Made by a program: the position numbers and the translations under genes | Assembly (NCBI GenBank): GCA_020027655.1 | Contig: JAHKKJ010000118.1 | Location: 1-8,504 of the forward strand | Length of the DNA: 8,504 nucleotides | Origin: Deltaproteobacteria bacterium | GTDB taxonomy: Bacteria; Desulfobacterota; Binatia; UBA9968 | Direction: 5' to 3' | The notes under the pieces: generated by a model | What the model saw: the letters and a program-made list of their open reading frames with translations, nothing else | Database searches by the model: none | Told to the model about the DNA's origin: nothing | Shown here: piece by piece, positions 1 to 6,996 of the stretch | Position numbering within the stretch: the first letter of the stretch is position 1 | Layout of the letters: each line of letters opens with the position of its first letter

Positions 1-594
1 TACTGCGCCCAGCACTTTCACTATGTCGTCGAGTATTTGAATTGGATGGCGTATGAGGCGTCCCAGATTCCCCAACGGGACGTAAAGACATACCTGTTCG
101 AAAACCTCGGCGATGAGGAGAATCCCGACGATCGCCATCTCGACATGCTCAAGGATTACGTTGCTGCCTGCGGGGTGAACCCGGACAGCGTCGAAGGTTC
201 GATCGTGCTCGGCGGCACCGATCAGTTGCAGAACTGGGGCTGGCGGATGGTCTATCAAAAACCCTGGCAAGCGGCCCTGGCGGGCATGTTCATCGGGTTA
301 GAGTCTCAGTTTTTGGATATCTGCAAAAAGATCGTTCCGGCGCTGCACAAATACTACGGTCACCAACCCGGTGCGAGAGAGATCCGATTTTTCGAAGAGC
401 ACATCCACGCCGATGAAGTTCACGGCTCGAAAGGTTTCGCAATTGTCGAGAAGTATTGCGATACTTCCGAGCTGCAGTGCCTCGCTCTCAAGGCTGTCGA
501 AGAGGCTACTATTCGGCGGTGGCGTTACATGAACAGCCTCTACTGGTATGCGCTGCACGGGAAAGAAGATGACACGCCCGCGTTGCAAGCTTAG
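1..594 (+). CDS. Heme-oxygenase-like diiron (iron-containing redox enzyme) family protein, 5' partial
   Basis: The reading frame is open from base 1 to the TAG at 592-594, giving 197 residues with the N-terminus outside the window. A TTG at 37 is internal, not a start. The fold looks like the PqqC/TenA/CADD all-helical superfamily. Counting from the first visible residue, I see Glu39-x6-His46 in a 'FENLGDEENPDDRH' segment, Glu101 in 'GLESQF', and His134-x3-Asp138-x2-His141 in 'HIHADEVH'. As I recall, this matches the order and near-spacing of the six metal ligands of chlamydial CADD (E81, H88, E142, H174, D178, H181). A non-heme diiron oxidase or oxygenase is therefore likely, but the substrate is unknown. 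Known relatives include UndA, CADD and SznF. It lies on the same strand as the molybdoenzyme operon but is separated by a repeat-rich spacer, so co-transcription is doubtful. The family call is fairly sure; the function is not. Confidence 0.8.
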   Translation, partial: YCAQHFHYVVEYLNWMAYEASQIPQRDVKTYLFENLGDEENPDDRHLDMLKDYVAACGVNPDSVEGSIVLGGTDQLQNWGWRMVYQKPWQAALAGMFIGLESQFLDICKKIVPALHKYYGHQPGAREIRFFEEHIHADEVHGSKGFAIVEKYCDTSELQCLALKAVEEATIRRWRYMNSLYWYALHGKEDDTPALQA

Positions 595-644
595 GTACAG
601 TCCTACTTCACAAATTCGATGACAAGACCGGTGCTCATTTTACC

Positions 645-818
645 GTCATTCCCGCGCAGGCGGGAATCCAGGCGAGACCGGAACTGGACCCCCGATTAAA
701 ACATTCGGGGGTGACGCCTTTGGGATAAATTCTCATCGCTATATTCTGATACCCCCTCAGCTTGCTGCGGGGTAGTTCGTTGCGCAGACAAAGATCCCTC
801 ACCTTCGTTCGGGATGAC
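645..818. repeat. Composite palindromic intergenic repeat (MITE-like)
   Basis: Several hairpins lie in tandem here. The first pairs ATTCCCGC (648-655) with GCGGGAAT (660-667). The second pairs CCCCCGA (689-695) with TCGGGGG (705-711). The third spans about 750-774 (TACCCC and CAGC pairing with GCTG and GGGGTA, one small bulge). The fourth pairs ATCCC (794-798) with GGGAT (811-815). The outer ends are imperfect inverted copies, GTCATTCCC at 645 and GGGATGAC ending at 818, so the block may be one mobile unit of about 174 bp or stacked copies of separate units. I recall similar blocks dispersed in deltaproteobacterial and related environmental genomes, where they give spurious ORFs containing 'IPACAGMT'. 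They could also act as transcription terminators for the upstream gene. Confidence 0.7.
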
Positions 819-915
819 ATACGCGAGCTTTCGTACTATGCTTCTCAGCGTGCTGCAAATCGTTTGACCCTTCTCGTTTCTCTCTGTTATCAAGTTCTGA
901 TTCGAAAGGTATGAA

Positions 916-2439
916 ATGCGTTACGGATTTGTCATCGATCAAAATCGTTGCATCGGCTGTCATGCCTGCACGGTTGCCTGTAAAGAAGAGCACAACATCG
1001 CGGTGGGCGTGAATCGCACATGGGTGAAGTACATTGAAAAGGGCCGCTACCCGGATACGCGAAGACACTTCGCGGTGCTCCGCTGTAACCATTGCGATGA
1101 CGCTCCGTGCATTGAAATTTGTCCCACCGTCGCTCTTTTTCGCAGGGCCGACGGCATCGTCGACTTCGATAACGAGCGCTGCATCGGCTGTAAGTCCTGC
1201 ATGCAAGCTTGCCCGTACGACGCGCTTTACATTGACCCGGACCGCAATACGGCCGCCAAGTGTAATTTCGACGCCTCCCGCGTCGAGATGGGCTACAAGC
1301 CGGCCTGCGAAGTGGTCTGCCCGACTCAAGCGATTCTTTCCGGCGACCTCGATGATCCGAACAGCCAGATTAGTCGGCGAATCGCCATGGACAAGGTGAG
1401 CGTTCGGAAACCCGAGAAGGGTACGAAGCCCAAGCTCTTCTATGTCGGCGTTGATGGAGACCTACTGAATCCGACGATGATGGAGCCGCAGTCGTCGTAC
1501 TTTTGGGCGGAAAAGAGCCCGGGCGAAGATCTCTACGCGCTAAACAAAGAAACTTCGGAACGGTCTGTGCCTGGCGTTGCCCATGAAGTTTACGATGTTC
1601 CGCACATAACGCCGTGGGGGAAAAAAATTGCCTTTTACCTCTGGACGAAATCCATCGCCGCTGGTGTGCTCCTCTTGTCGGCGCTGCTGCTCAATATGGG
1701 CTTTGAGCAGGATGCTTTAGTGCTGAATTTTTTTAGTCCTGCGCTTTCGCTGATATTTTTGACGGCGACGATGTTACTACTGGTTTTCGATCTCAAGCGG
1801 CCCGATCGGTTTTTTTATCTGTTTACGAAACCCAACCTCCGCTCTTGGTTGGTGTTGGGCGGTTACGTCTTGATGATCTTCGGGATTCTCGCAAGTGTGT
1901 GGCTTGTCCAAGGCATAACCAAAGGAGCGATTTCTACTTGGATCGTCTGGTCCACGGCGCTGTTCGCCGTTGCGTCGGCCGGCTATTCCGCTTTTCTGTT
2001 TGCTCAAGCCAGAGGGCGCGATTTTTGGCAAAGCCCGCTCTTGTTTTGGCACCTTCTGATTCAGGCCATGATGGCGGGCGCTGCGGCCCTCATGTTGGTA
2101 GGGACTCTCATCGGTTTGAGCCTGCCGATGTTTTACTGGTTGGGTAACCTGCTCGTCGTTTCTCTCTTGGCCGGATTGGGAATGATCTTCGCTGAGCATT
2201 TTATGAACCGTCGCGCCGAAGAAGTCGCTCGGGCAGCAGATCTGCTTTTCAAAGGGGCGTTGTGGAAACAATTTTGGATCTTCGTCATTTTCTTGGGGGC
2301 CATCGCACCGATTGCACTGATCCTCTGGCCGACTCCGTCGCTCATACCGAACGTGATTGCGTCGGTCTTGGTGTTGGCCGGTCTCTGGGTATACGAAAAT
2401 CTTTGGATCAAAGCCGGCCAAGCCGTGCCCTTGAGCTGA
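916..2439 (+). CDS. Fused four-cluster ferredoxin / NrfD-type membrane subunit of a molybdopterin oxidoreductase
   Basis: This 507-residue protein joins the electron-transfer and membrane-anchor subunits of a DMSO-reductase-family complex. Residues 1-150 are a DmsB/PsrB-like ferredoxin. Group I is C12-x2-C15-x2-C18-x3-C22, group II C57-x2-C60-x4-C65-x3-C69, and group III C89-x2-C92-x2-C95-x3-C99. Group IV is C116-x2-D119-x11-C131-x3-C135, where an Asp stands in for the usual second Cys. A linker (about 150-230) leads to an NrfD domain with eight hydrophobic segments near 236-259, 272-292, 309-331, 338-362, 376-402, 405-427, 452-472 and 477-497. That domain has a 'DLKRPDRF' motif and ends in 'AGQAVPLS'. 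It should pass electrons between the catalytic subunit and quinone. No signal peptide is visible, so the ferredoxin part should be cytoplasmic. The ATG at 916 has AAAGG at 905-909. The catalytic gene starts 52 bases after the stop. The family call is strong; the substrate is unknown. Confidence 0.92.
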   Translation: MRYGFVIDQNRCIGCHACTVACKEEHNIAVGVNRTWVKYIEKGRYPDTRRHFAVLRCNHCDDAPCIEICPTVALFRRADGIVDFDNERCIGCKSCMQACPYDALYIDPDRNTAAKCNFDASRVEMGYKPACEVVCPTQAILSGDLDDPNSQISRRIAMDKVSVRKPEKGTKPKLFYVGVDGDLLNPTMMEPQSSYFWAEKSPGEDLYALNKETSERSVPGVAHEVYDVPHITPWGKKIAFYLWTKSIAAGVLLLSALLLNMGFEQDALVLNFFSPALSLIFLTATMLLLVFDLKRPDRFFYLFTKPNLRSWLVLGGYVLMIFGILASVWLVQGITKGAISTWIVWSTALFAVASAGYSAFLFAQARGRDFWQSPLLFWHLLIQAMMAGAAALMLVGTLIGLSLPMFYWLGNLLVVSLLAGLGMIFAEHFMNRRAEEVARAADLLFKGALWKQFWIFVIFLGAIAPIALILWPTPSLIPNVIASVLVLAGLWVYENLWIKAGQAVPLS

Positions 2440-2491
2440 GCAAAGCGAAGGATCTCGACCGAACTGACCCGCGATCAAAAGGAAATGAAAT

Positions 2492-5317
2492 ATGTCTGAA
2501 ACTCGGCAGCCCCTTCATCCGTCAGCCCTGCGACTCGAAGCCCCCAGCGGACTAGCCAGCTATCCACCCGTGGCAAAGTGGGACGATTGGGTCGAATACG
2601 ATACGGCCCATTGGCCGAGAAAAGTAGAGAAGCGTTATCAAATCATTCCGACGATCTGTTTTAACTGTGAGGCTGCGTGCGGCCTCCTCGGTTTCGTCGA
2701 TAAGGAAACGCTGCGCATCCGCCGATTCGAAGGCAACCCGGAGCACCCTGGCAGCCGAGGACGCAATTGCGCAAAGGGGCCAGCGACGCTCAATCAGGTA
2801 ACCGATCCCGAGCGCATTCGTTATCCCTTGAAGCGGGTGGGAAAGAGGGGAGAAGGAAAATGGGAACGAGTGAGCTGGGATGAAGTTCTCGACGATATCG
2901 CGGCACGGGTACGCAAAGCGCTGGAAGAAGATCGACGCAACGAGATCATGTATCACGTCGGCCGGCCGGGCCATGAGTTGCTCTATCATCAAAGGATCTT
3001 TCACGCCTGGGGCATCGACGGGCATAACAGCCACACCAACGTTTGCTCCGCCGGCGCCCGCGCAGGGTATGCGTTCTGGTCGGGCATCGATCGGCCTTCG
3101 CCCGATCATGCCAACGCGCGTTTCATCCTGTTGTTGAGCTCCCATTTAGAGACCGGCCACTATTTCAATCCGCACGCGCAACGCATCATCGAGGGCAAGG
3201 AACAGGGAGCGAAAATCTGCGTCGTCGACACGCGCCTTTCCAATACAGCCTCTAAAGCCGACTACTGGTTATCGTCATGGCCGGGCAGCGAAGCAGCGAT
3301 TCTACTAGCCATGTGCAACATCCTCCTTCAGGAAAATCTTTTCGATCGGGAGTTCGTGCGGAACTGGGTCAATTGGGAAGAGTATCTGCGCGAAGAGCAT
3401 TCCGATGAACCGCAAACCTTTCCATCGTTCATTTCCATGCTGAAGCAGAGTTATTCCCAGTACACGCCGGAGTTCGCGGCGAAGGAAGCCGGAGTGGATC
3501 CTCAAATTCTTGTCGAGGTCGCGCATGAAATAGCCCGCGCCGGTTCGGCTTTTTCCGCCCACGTCTGGCGCAATGCCGCGGCGGGAAATCTCGGCGGCTG
3601 GCAAGTCGCGCGGGCGCTGCAGTTTTTGAGCGTGCTCGTTGGGGCCGTGGGAACCCCTGGCGGCACTGCGCCGAATGCAGCGAACAAATACATCCCGGCG
3701 CCGCCGCTCATGCCGCCGCCGTCCAAGGTGTGGAACGAGATGCTCCTGCCGAAGGAATATCCGCTGGCGTTTTTCGAGATGAGTTTCCTCCTGCCTCATT
3801 TTATTAAAGAGGGCAGGGGCAAGCTCGCGATGTATTTTACCCGCGTTTATAACCCGGTCTGGACTAACCCCGACGGCATGAGCTGGATCGAGATGCTGAC
3901 CGACGAGAGCAAAGTCGAGCGACACGCCTGCCTCACGCCAACCTGGAGCGAGACCGCTTGGTTCGCCGATTATGTTTTGCCCATGGGCCACGCCTCGGAA
4001 CGACATGATCTGATGAGCCAGGAAACCCAGGCGGCGCGCTGGATCGGTTTTCGCCAACCGATACTGCGCCTAGCTCTAGAAAAGCAGGGGAAGAAGTTCA
4101 CCACCACTTACGAAGCGCATGAAGCCGCCGGCATCGGCCAAGTCTGGGAAGAAGACGAATTCTGGATCGAATTGTCGTGGCGTGTGGATCCCGACGGATC
4201 ACTGGGTGTTCGGAGATATTTCGAGTCGCCTTATGAGCCCGGCAAGAAGATGACGGTGGAGGATTACTACCGGTGGATTTTCGAAAACAGCGTCCCCGGT
4301 CTTCCGGCAGCCGCGTCAAAACAAAACTTGACGCCGCTAGAGTACATGCGCAAATACGGCGCGTTCTTAATTGAAGACAACGTCTATAGCGTCCACGAAA
4401 CTCGGCTCAAGTCGGTCGATTTGATGGACGCCATCACGGATCCGGTGACAAATCTCATTGCCAAAAATGGCGTCGTTTTAGGAATTGAAGTCGATGGCGC
4501 GGCGTGCGCCGGCTTTCCGACGCCCTCGCGCAAGCTGGAGTTTTATTCAAAGACCCTGAAGGATTGGAAATGGCCGGAGTATGCGATCCCCGGCTACATC
4601 AAAAGCCACGTCCACTTGGATAACATCGATGTGAATGCCGGCGAGATGTTGCTGCTGCCGACGTTTCGTTTACCGACGTTGATTCATACTCGCTCCGGTA
4701 ACGCGAAATGGTTGTATGAGATTTCACACCGAAACCCGCTCTGGATCAATCCAAAAGATGCTGAGAATCTAGAGGTAAAAACCGGCGACCTTTTAAAAGT
4801 TCATACCGAGATCGGTTACTTCGTCGATAAAGTGTGGATCACGGAAGGAATCAAGCCCGGCGTCGTCGCCTGTTCGCACCACCTCGGCCGTTGGCGGCTG
4901 CAAGAAGATTTCGGTGGCGAACGTTGGTCCACTGCGCTGGTGGATCTCAAACAAGTCGAACCCGGCAAGTGGATGATGCGCCACATTCACGGCATCAAAC
5001 CCTTCAAAAGCGACGATCCCGATTCCGAACGTATTTTCTGGGAAGACGGCGGCGTGCATCAGAATCTCACCTTTCCCGTGCAGCCCGATTATATTAGCGG
5101 CCAGCACTGCTGGCACCAGAAGGTTCGTGTGACCAAACCAGGCCCCGACGACAAGTACGGCGACATCTTTGTCGATACGAATAAATCCCACGAAGTCTAC
5201 AAACGCTGGCTCAGCAAGACCCGCCCCGCGCCCGGCCCTGACAATCTGCGCCGCCCGCTTTGGCTCCCGCGATCCTACAAGCCCGCACCGGAGGCTTATT
5301 ATTTGAAAGAAAATTAG
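2492..5317 (+). CDS. Molybdopterin (Mo-bisMGD) oxidoreductase catalytic subunit, DMSO reductase family
   Basis: This 941-residue catalytic subunit should be paired with the preceding ferredoxin-NrfD fusion. Residues 56-93 hold the N-terminal [4Fe-4S] motif C56-x2-C59-x3-C63-x29-C93, followed by 'KGPATLNQVTDPERIRYPLKR', the usual entry into the molybdopterin domain. Cys185 in 'SHTNVCSAGAR' is the likely Mo ligand. 'HANARFILLLSSHLETGHYF' and 'CVVDTRLSNTASKAD' are cofactor-binding stretches. The molydop-binding C-terminal domain runs from about residue 714 ('LLLPTFRLPTLIHTRSGN') to about 810. A stretch around 560-700 between these domains has no role I recognise. No twin-arginine signal is present, so the enzyme is probably cytoplasmic, as known for SoeA-type sulfite dehydrogenase and unlike PsrA, PhsA or TtrA. 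The start has AAAAGGA at 2477-2483 before ATG. No TorD/NarJ-type chaperone gene is visible. The length is within the family range. The reaction and substrate are undetermined. Confidence 0.92.
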   Translation: MSETRQPLHPSALRLEAPSGLASYPPVAKWDDWVEYDTAHWPRKVEKRYQIIPTICFNCEAACGLLGFVDKETLRIRRFEGNPEHPGSRGRNCAKGPATLNQVTDPERIRYPLKRVGKRGEGKWERVSWDEVLDDIAARVRKALEEDRRNEIMYHVGRPGHELLYHQRIFHAWGIDGHNSHTNVCSAGARAGYAFWSGIDRPSPDHANARFILLLSSHLETGHYFNPHAQRIIEGKEQGAKICVVDTRLSNTASKADYWLSSWPGSEAAILLAMCNILLQENLFDREFVRNWVNWEEYLREEHSDEPQTFPSFISMLKQSYSQYTPEFAAKEAGVDPQILVEVAHEIARAGSAFSAHVWRNAAAGNLGGWQVARALQFLSVLVGAVGTPGGTAPNAANKYIPAPPLMPPPSKVWNEMLLPKEYPLAFFEMSFLLPHFIKEGRGKLAMYFTRVYNPVWTNPDGMSWIEMLTDESKVERHACLTPTWSETAWFADYVLPMGHASERHDLMSQETQAARWIGFRQPILRLALEKQGKKFTTTYEAHEAAGIGQVWEEDEFWIELSWRVDPDGSLGVRRYFESPYEPGKKMTVEDYYRWIFENSVPGLPAAASKQNLTPLEYMRKYGAFLIEDNVYSVHETRLKSVDLMDAITDPVTNLIAKNGVVLGIEVDGAACAGFPTPSRKLEFYSKTLKDWKWPEYAIPGYIKSHVHLDNIDVNAGEMLLLPTFRLPTLIHTRSGNAKWLYEISHRNPLWINPKDAENLEVKTGDLLKVHTEIGYFVDKVWITEGIKPGVVACSHHLGRWRLQEDFGGERWSTALVDLKQVEPGKWMMRHIHGIKPFKSDDPDSERIFWEDGGVHQNLTFPVQPDYISGQHCWHQKVRVTKPGPDDKYGDIFVDTNKSHEVYKRWLSKTRPAPGPDNLRRPLWLPRSYKPAPEAYYLKEN

Positions 5318-5424
5318 ACACCGACTTTGGAGGGGACCATAAATGCCGCGGGTGTCGACGTTGTCACTGCACCACCGCCGCGCAACGACGCACTCGATCT
5401 ACGGTCTTGCTGACAGGCTCGCGG
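5318..5424. other. Intergenic gap with a start-like SD and ATG but no supported gene
   Basis: The gap lies between the molybdoenzyme operon and the convergent GST gene. GGAGG at 5329-5333 sits nine bases before an ATG at 5343, a good translation start for a third operon gene. The frame it opens runs 71 codons to 5558, but after about 27 codons it is simply the antisense of the GST gene, and its composition is Arg/Ala/Ser-rich with no recognisable domain. GACACC at 5317-5322 can pair with GGTGTC at 5351-5356, placing this start inside a large loop. No T-rich rho-independent terminator is visible between the two convergent genes. The start may be a remnant of a lost gene. Confidence 0.35.
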
Positions 5425-6036
5425 CTATTTGCCTTCTCGCATGGCACGCGCCCGCTTCGCTGCTGGGCGCTCCCAGCAGCGGTGGAGCCAGGCCTGCGCG
5501 CGTGGCCATTTCTTGGTATCGATCGCCAATGCGCGGTAAAGCGCTGCGGCGACGTTGAGATCGCCGACCGAAAATGCCGGGCCGGCAAGCCACTCCGCTT
5601 TCGCGAGCGCAGCCTCCAGCACGTCGAACGATGCCGTTACTTCCTTCCATGCGGCCTCGGCGACCTCCTTTTTGCGCTCGGCCTCCGGAAACTCCGTGGT
5701 ATGCCTGACGTAGTTTACGATCTGGCGGTCGAGCCGGTCGGTCTCCCATAGGCTCCATTGCAAGGCAAGCGCCTCGTTTCTGGGGTCCGACGGATACAGC
5801 GGGCTCTTGTGCTTCTTCGCGAGATATAAATTGATAGCCATCGATTCCGACAGCACGAAGCCGTCGTCGTCTATCACCGGTACGCGGCCATTGGGATTCA
5901 ACGCACGAAACTCCGGTGTCCGCGTCTCCGGTGCGCGGGGCAGGTAATCCTTGTGGTCGTAGGTCAGTCCCAGCTCACCGAGCATCCACAAGGTGCGCAC
6001 GGCGCGAGATCGCGCGGAGCCGTATAGACGTAGCAT
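5425..6036 (-). CDS. Glutathione S-transferase family protein
   Basis: This 203-residue, two-domain GST has a length typical of the family. The N-terminal thioredoxin-like domain (about 1-75) begins 'MLRLYGSARSRAVRTLWML', where Ser7 or Ser10 is the probable thiolate-activating residue. It also has the cis-proline loop 'RVPVI' (Pro53) and the glutathione-binding 'SES' at 63-65. The helical C-terminal domain (about 85-203) carries the N-capping box S156-x2-D159 in 'FSVGDLNVAA'. It should be cytoplasmic and conjugate or otherwise use glutathione; the class and substrate are not readable. On the minus strand GGGGAGGA (plus-strand 6043-6050) precedes the ATG at 6036 at good spacing. It is convergent with the molybdoenzyme operon and lies downstream of the ACT gene after a 352-base gap, so it is probably its own transcription unit. 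Confidence 0.9.
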   Translation of the reverse strand: MLRLYGSARSRAVRTLWMLGELGLTYDHKDYLPRAPETRTPEFRALNPNGRVPVIDDDGFVLSESMAINLYLAKKHKSPLYPSDPRNEALALQWSLWETDRLDRQIVNYVRHTTEFPEAERKKEVAEAAWKEVTASFDVLEAALAKAEWLAGPAFSVGDLNVAAALYRALAIDTKKWPRAQAWLHRCWERPAAKRARAMREGK

Positions 6037-6388
6037 CGTTTATCCTCCCCAGTCTAGTGATAATAAATGGATACTTTGTGTTATGAGTCAGCGTGTGCGC
6101 GAAAACGCCTTTTTACAATGACCGCCTCCCGCAGGGCTCGCTTTCCTGCGGTCGGAGGACTCCTGATTGCCGCTCAGCTCGCCGGGTGTAGCAGCCGGCA
6201 TATTCGGCAAAAATCATACGCTTGATCGCATTCCGCCTACAGTCAGCTAATTCAACAGCCTCTTACCGCAATCGGGGGCAGCTGTCCAGCTCTACCCACA
6301 CGTACAATAACTCTGCTCAGGTAGCTCACGCCGCGCAGCGGCATCGTTCAGCATCGTACTCGGTTTCTGACAAAATCTTGATCCACTA
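6037..6388. other. Gene-free spacer with hairpins
   Basis: I see no supported gene here; an open frame on the plus strand from 6222 is the antisense of the ACT gene for much of its length and shows no domain. The clearest structure is a hairpin: CCTCC (6125-6129) and CGCAGG (6130-6135) pair with CCTGCG (6145-6150) and GGAGG (6154-6158) across a three-base bulge. GACCGC at 6120-6125 can alternatively pair with GCGGTC at 6148-6153. A second small hairpin pairs GCCGG (6181-6185) with CCGGC (6195-6199). The part nearest 6050 should hold the GST promoter, but I cannot place a convincing -35/-10 pair. Confidence 0.4.
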
Positions 6389-6851
6389 TCACAGAGCAGG
6401 CTTGGGGTTCTTATCTTTTTTCTTAGGCGCCGTTGCCTTTCGGATTATCGCAGCGCACTTGGTGGCGTCTGCGTCGGACTCAAATCCAAAAGCCGCTGAA
6501 TATTTTCTCCCCACCACCTGGGCTACGAGAAAATCCATGTTGATCCCCGCACCGGCAATGGCCTGCGCGGTTGCATAGCCAAGGCCCGCCCGGTTATCGC
6601 CCCTCGACCAGCAGCGCCGGGATTGATGACGCGCTGAATCCTGCTTCGTTGGCCGCGGTAACGGACTTCCTCCCTGTAACCGGGTAAAGTTCAATTGCAG
6701 CCTTGGATTCCTCGCCCGGAAAGCGATAGGCCATCACCACATGGATATCTGTGCCGGCGTTGGCAAGCGAGGCAAGAGCGTTAGCAAGAATTCCGGTCCT
6801 ATTGTCAACTTCTTTTCGCCACAGCACGATCTTTTTCACAGTCACTGCCAT
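6389..6851 (-). pseudogene. Tandem ACT-domain protein, interrupted by a one-base frameshift
   Basis: Two overlapping minus-strand frames together give one recognisable protein. The first (6851 to 6594, 85 residues) begins 'MAVTVKKIVLWRKEVDNRTG' and contains one ACT domain. It runs to 'SSIPALLVEG', then reads Arg and TAA. The second frame continues with 'DNRAGLGYATAQAIAGAGIN' and a second ACT domain, ending with a Lys-rich tail at 6389. Removing one G from the GGGG run (plus-strand C run 6600-6603) joins them as 'LLVEGDNRAGLG', giving about 153 residues and the ACT 'DNRxGxL/G' motif in both halves. ACT domains usually bind amino acids or other small ligands and are regulatory; the role here is unknown. 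AAGGAGGG (6859-6866) precedes the ATG at 6851, so translation starts well. It could be a true pseudogene, a sequencing indel, or a recoded gene. It sits downstream of the oxidoreductase gene on the same strand, 145 bases away. Confidence 0.8.
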
Positions 6852-6887
6852 AGTGAGTCCCTCCTTTTCAGGCCAAAGTTCGTTCGC

Positions 6888-6907
6888 GAATTCCTTTGGC
6901 GGAATTC
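6888..6907. repeat. Short inverted repeat between the oxidoreductase and ACT genes
   Basis: GAATTCC (6888-6894) and GGAATTC (6901-6907) form a perfect 7-bp stem with a 6-base loop, in the leader between the oxidoreductase stop and the ACT start. No T-run follows on either strand, so it is not a standard terminator. A role as a processing or attenuation hairpin, or an operator, is only possible. Confidence 0.35.
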
Positions 6908-6996
6908 TATTGCCGAGCTACGAGGGCCGCAACCAGTTACGAATTCTATCTAGTGGATCTGCGGCAAGATTGAATTGACGGTAGCGGTTGGGTGAC

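Noticed and set aside
864..890. Possible sigma-70 promoter TTGACC (864) with TGTTAT (885) before the molybdoenzyme operon
   Set aside because: The spacer is only 15 bases and the -10 matches 4 of 6 positions. The 17-base alternative (TTATCA) is a poor -10, so I do not call it.
635..893. Short minus-strand ORFs over the repeat block, one ending 'AWIPACAGMT'
   Set aside because: They are translations of dispersed palindromic repeats; this peptide is a known artefact of such repeats.
1777..2478. 233-codon minus-strand ORF opposite the NrfD domain
   Set aside because: It is a shadow of the strongly supported fusion gene; the Gln/Arg-rich content is typical of antisense frames.
5260..5751. 163-codon plus-strand ORF across the GST gene
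   Set aside because: It overlaps the end of the catalytic subunit gene and the antisense of a clear GST gene, and is Arg/Cys-rich with no domain.
6091..6114. Weak terminator-like GCGT...ACGC followed by CTTTTT
   Set aside because: The stem is only four base pairs with a long loop, and no plus-strand gene ends just upstream.
6222..6578. 118-codon plus-strand ORF
   Set aside because: It is largely antisense to the ACT gene, has low-complexity composition, and has no ribosome-binding site or recognisable domain.
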